Of a DNA stretch of 64,000 nucleotides, positions 63,948-64,000 are shown one piece after another (positions within the stretch are counted from its first letter, which is position 1; every line of letters starts with the position of its first letter). The notes beneath the pieces were generated by a model. It saw only the letters and a program-made list of their open reading frames with translations. It ran no database searches and had not been told where the DNA came from. The DNA is from Pelobacter propionicus DSM 2379 (GTDB taxonomy: Bacteria; Desulfobacterota; Desulfuromonadia; Geobacterales; Pseudopelobacteraceae), in contig NC_008609.1 in NCBI RefSeq assembly GCF_000015045.1, positions 2,427,501 through 2,491,500 of the forward strand, in the 5' to 3' direction. Made by a program: the position numbers and the translations under genes.

Positions 63948-64000
63948 TGGTAGGCGCGGGCGGTCTCGAACCGCCGACCTCTACCGTGTCAAGGTAGCGC
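63948..64000 (-). tRNA. tRNA-Val (anticodon GAC), 3' part
   Basis: The 3' end with encoded CCA is at 63948. T-arm GGCGG-TTCGAGA-CCGCC and the anticodon loop TTGACAC closed by CTACC/GGTAG give anticodon GAC. The 5' acceptor and D-arm lie beyond the window. Confidence 0.9.

Overview
The window looks like the chromosome of a member of the Geobacterales (Geobacter / Pelobacter propionicus type). The basis is gene order and protein style: a GC-rich block tilS-gnd-zwf-pgl, ftsH-folP-cdaA-ybbR-glmM-pdxJ-acpS-nnr-CBS-tsaE-lysC on the left, and thrS-infC-rpmI-rplT-pheS-pheT-ihfA-merR-tRNA-Pro on the right, both of which I associate with that order. The species call is an inference; no 16S gene is present.

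Layout. (1) 1-15.1 kb, plus strand: tRNA lysidine synthesis, the oxidative pentose phosphate genes, the FtsH protease, folate synthesis, c-di-AMP synthesis and the cell-wall gene glmM, PLP and ACP maturation, NAD(P)HX repair, a CBS-domain protein behind a 183-nt elaborately folded leader, tsaE and lysC. (2) 15.2-21.5 kb, minus strand: tadA and a run of small secreted proteins, lipoproteins and membrane proteins, including a Kunitz (BPTI-like) protein with the six cysteines and the GPCKA inhibitory loop. (3) 21.7-56.2 kb: a mosaic genomic island. It contains a transposon-like unit (frameshifted DUF6431-like gene, DDE integrase, TnsC/ExeA-like ATPase), radC and small accessory genes, a C39-like protease, relics of a Bro-N antirepressor and of an IHF-like gene, a complete type I BREX operon read leftwards (RHH regulator, brxA, brxB, brxC, pglX, ParA-like, RelA/SpoT-like, Fic, pglZ, brxL), a further operon segment with two small proteins and two large unknown proteins, then AT-rich DNA with an HUH Rep-like protein, an AlpA-like regulator, a DUF3631 fragment and a P4-type tyrosine integrase next to tRNA-Pro(GGG). 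(4) 56.2-64 kb, minus strand: tRNA-Pro, merR, ihfA, pheT, pheS, rplT, rpmI, infC, thrS and the 3' part of tRNA-Val(GAC).

How it fits together. The integrase appears to have inserted the island into the 3' end of tRNA-Pro. I see a candidate degenerate left attachment site at 21704-21722, beside a terminator that would suit the tRNA, and copies of the nonamer TTTCGGTAT/ATACCGAAA near both ends. The main cargo is BREX. The three genes between pglX and pglZ (ParA, alarmone synthetase-like, Fic) and the segment after brxL (50-aa and 46-aa proteins, a 641-aa helical protein and a 613-aa protein with a weak nuclease-like N-terminus, ending in a truncated IHF-like gene) are the best candidates for an additional, undescribed defence function.

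Other points: infC seems to start with AUA behind a perfect Shine-Dalgarno; the merR stop codon lies inside tRNA-Pro; several genes too short for ordinary ORF calling are described (AlpA-like, pilin-like, two post-brxL proteins). All calls are from reading the sequence; no database search was run.
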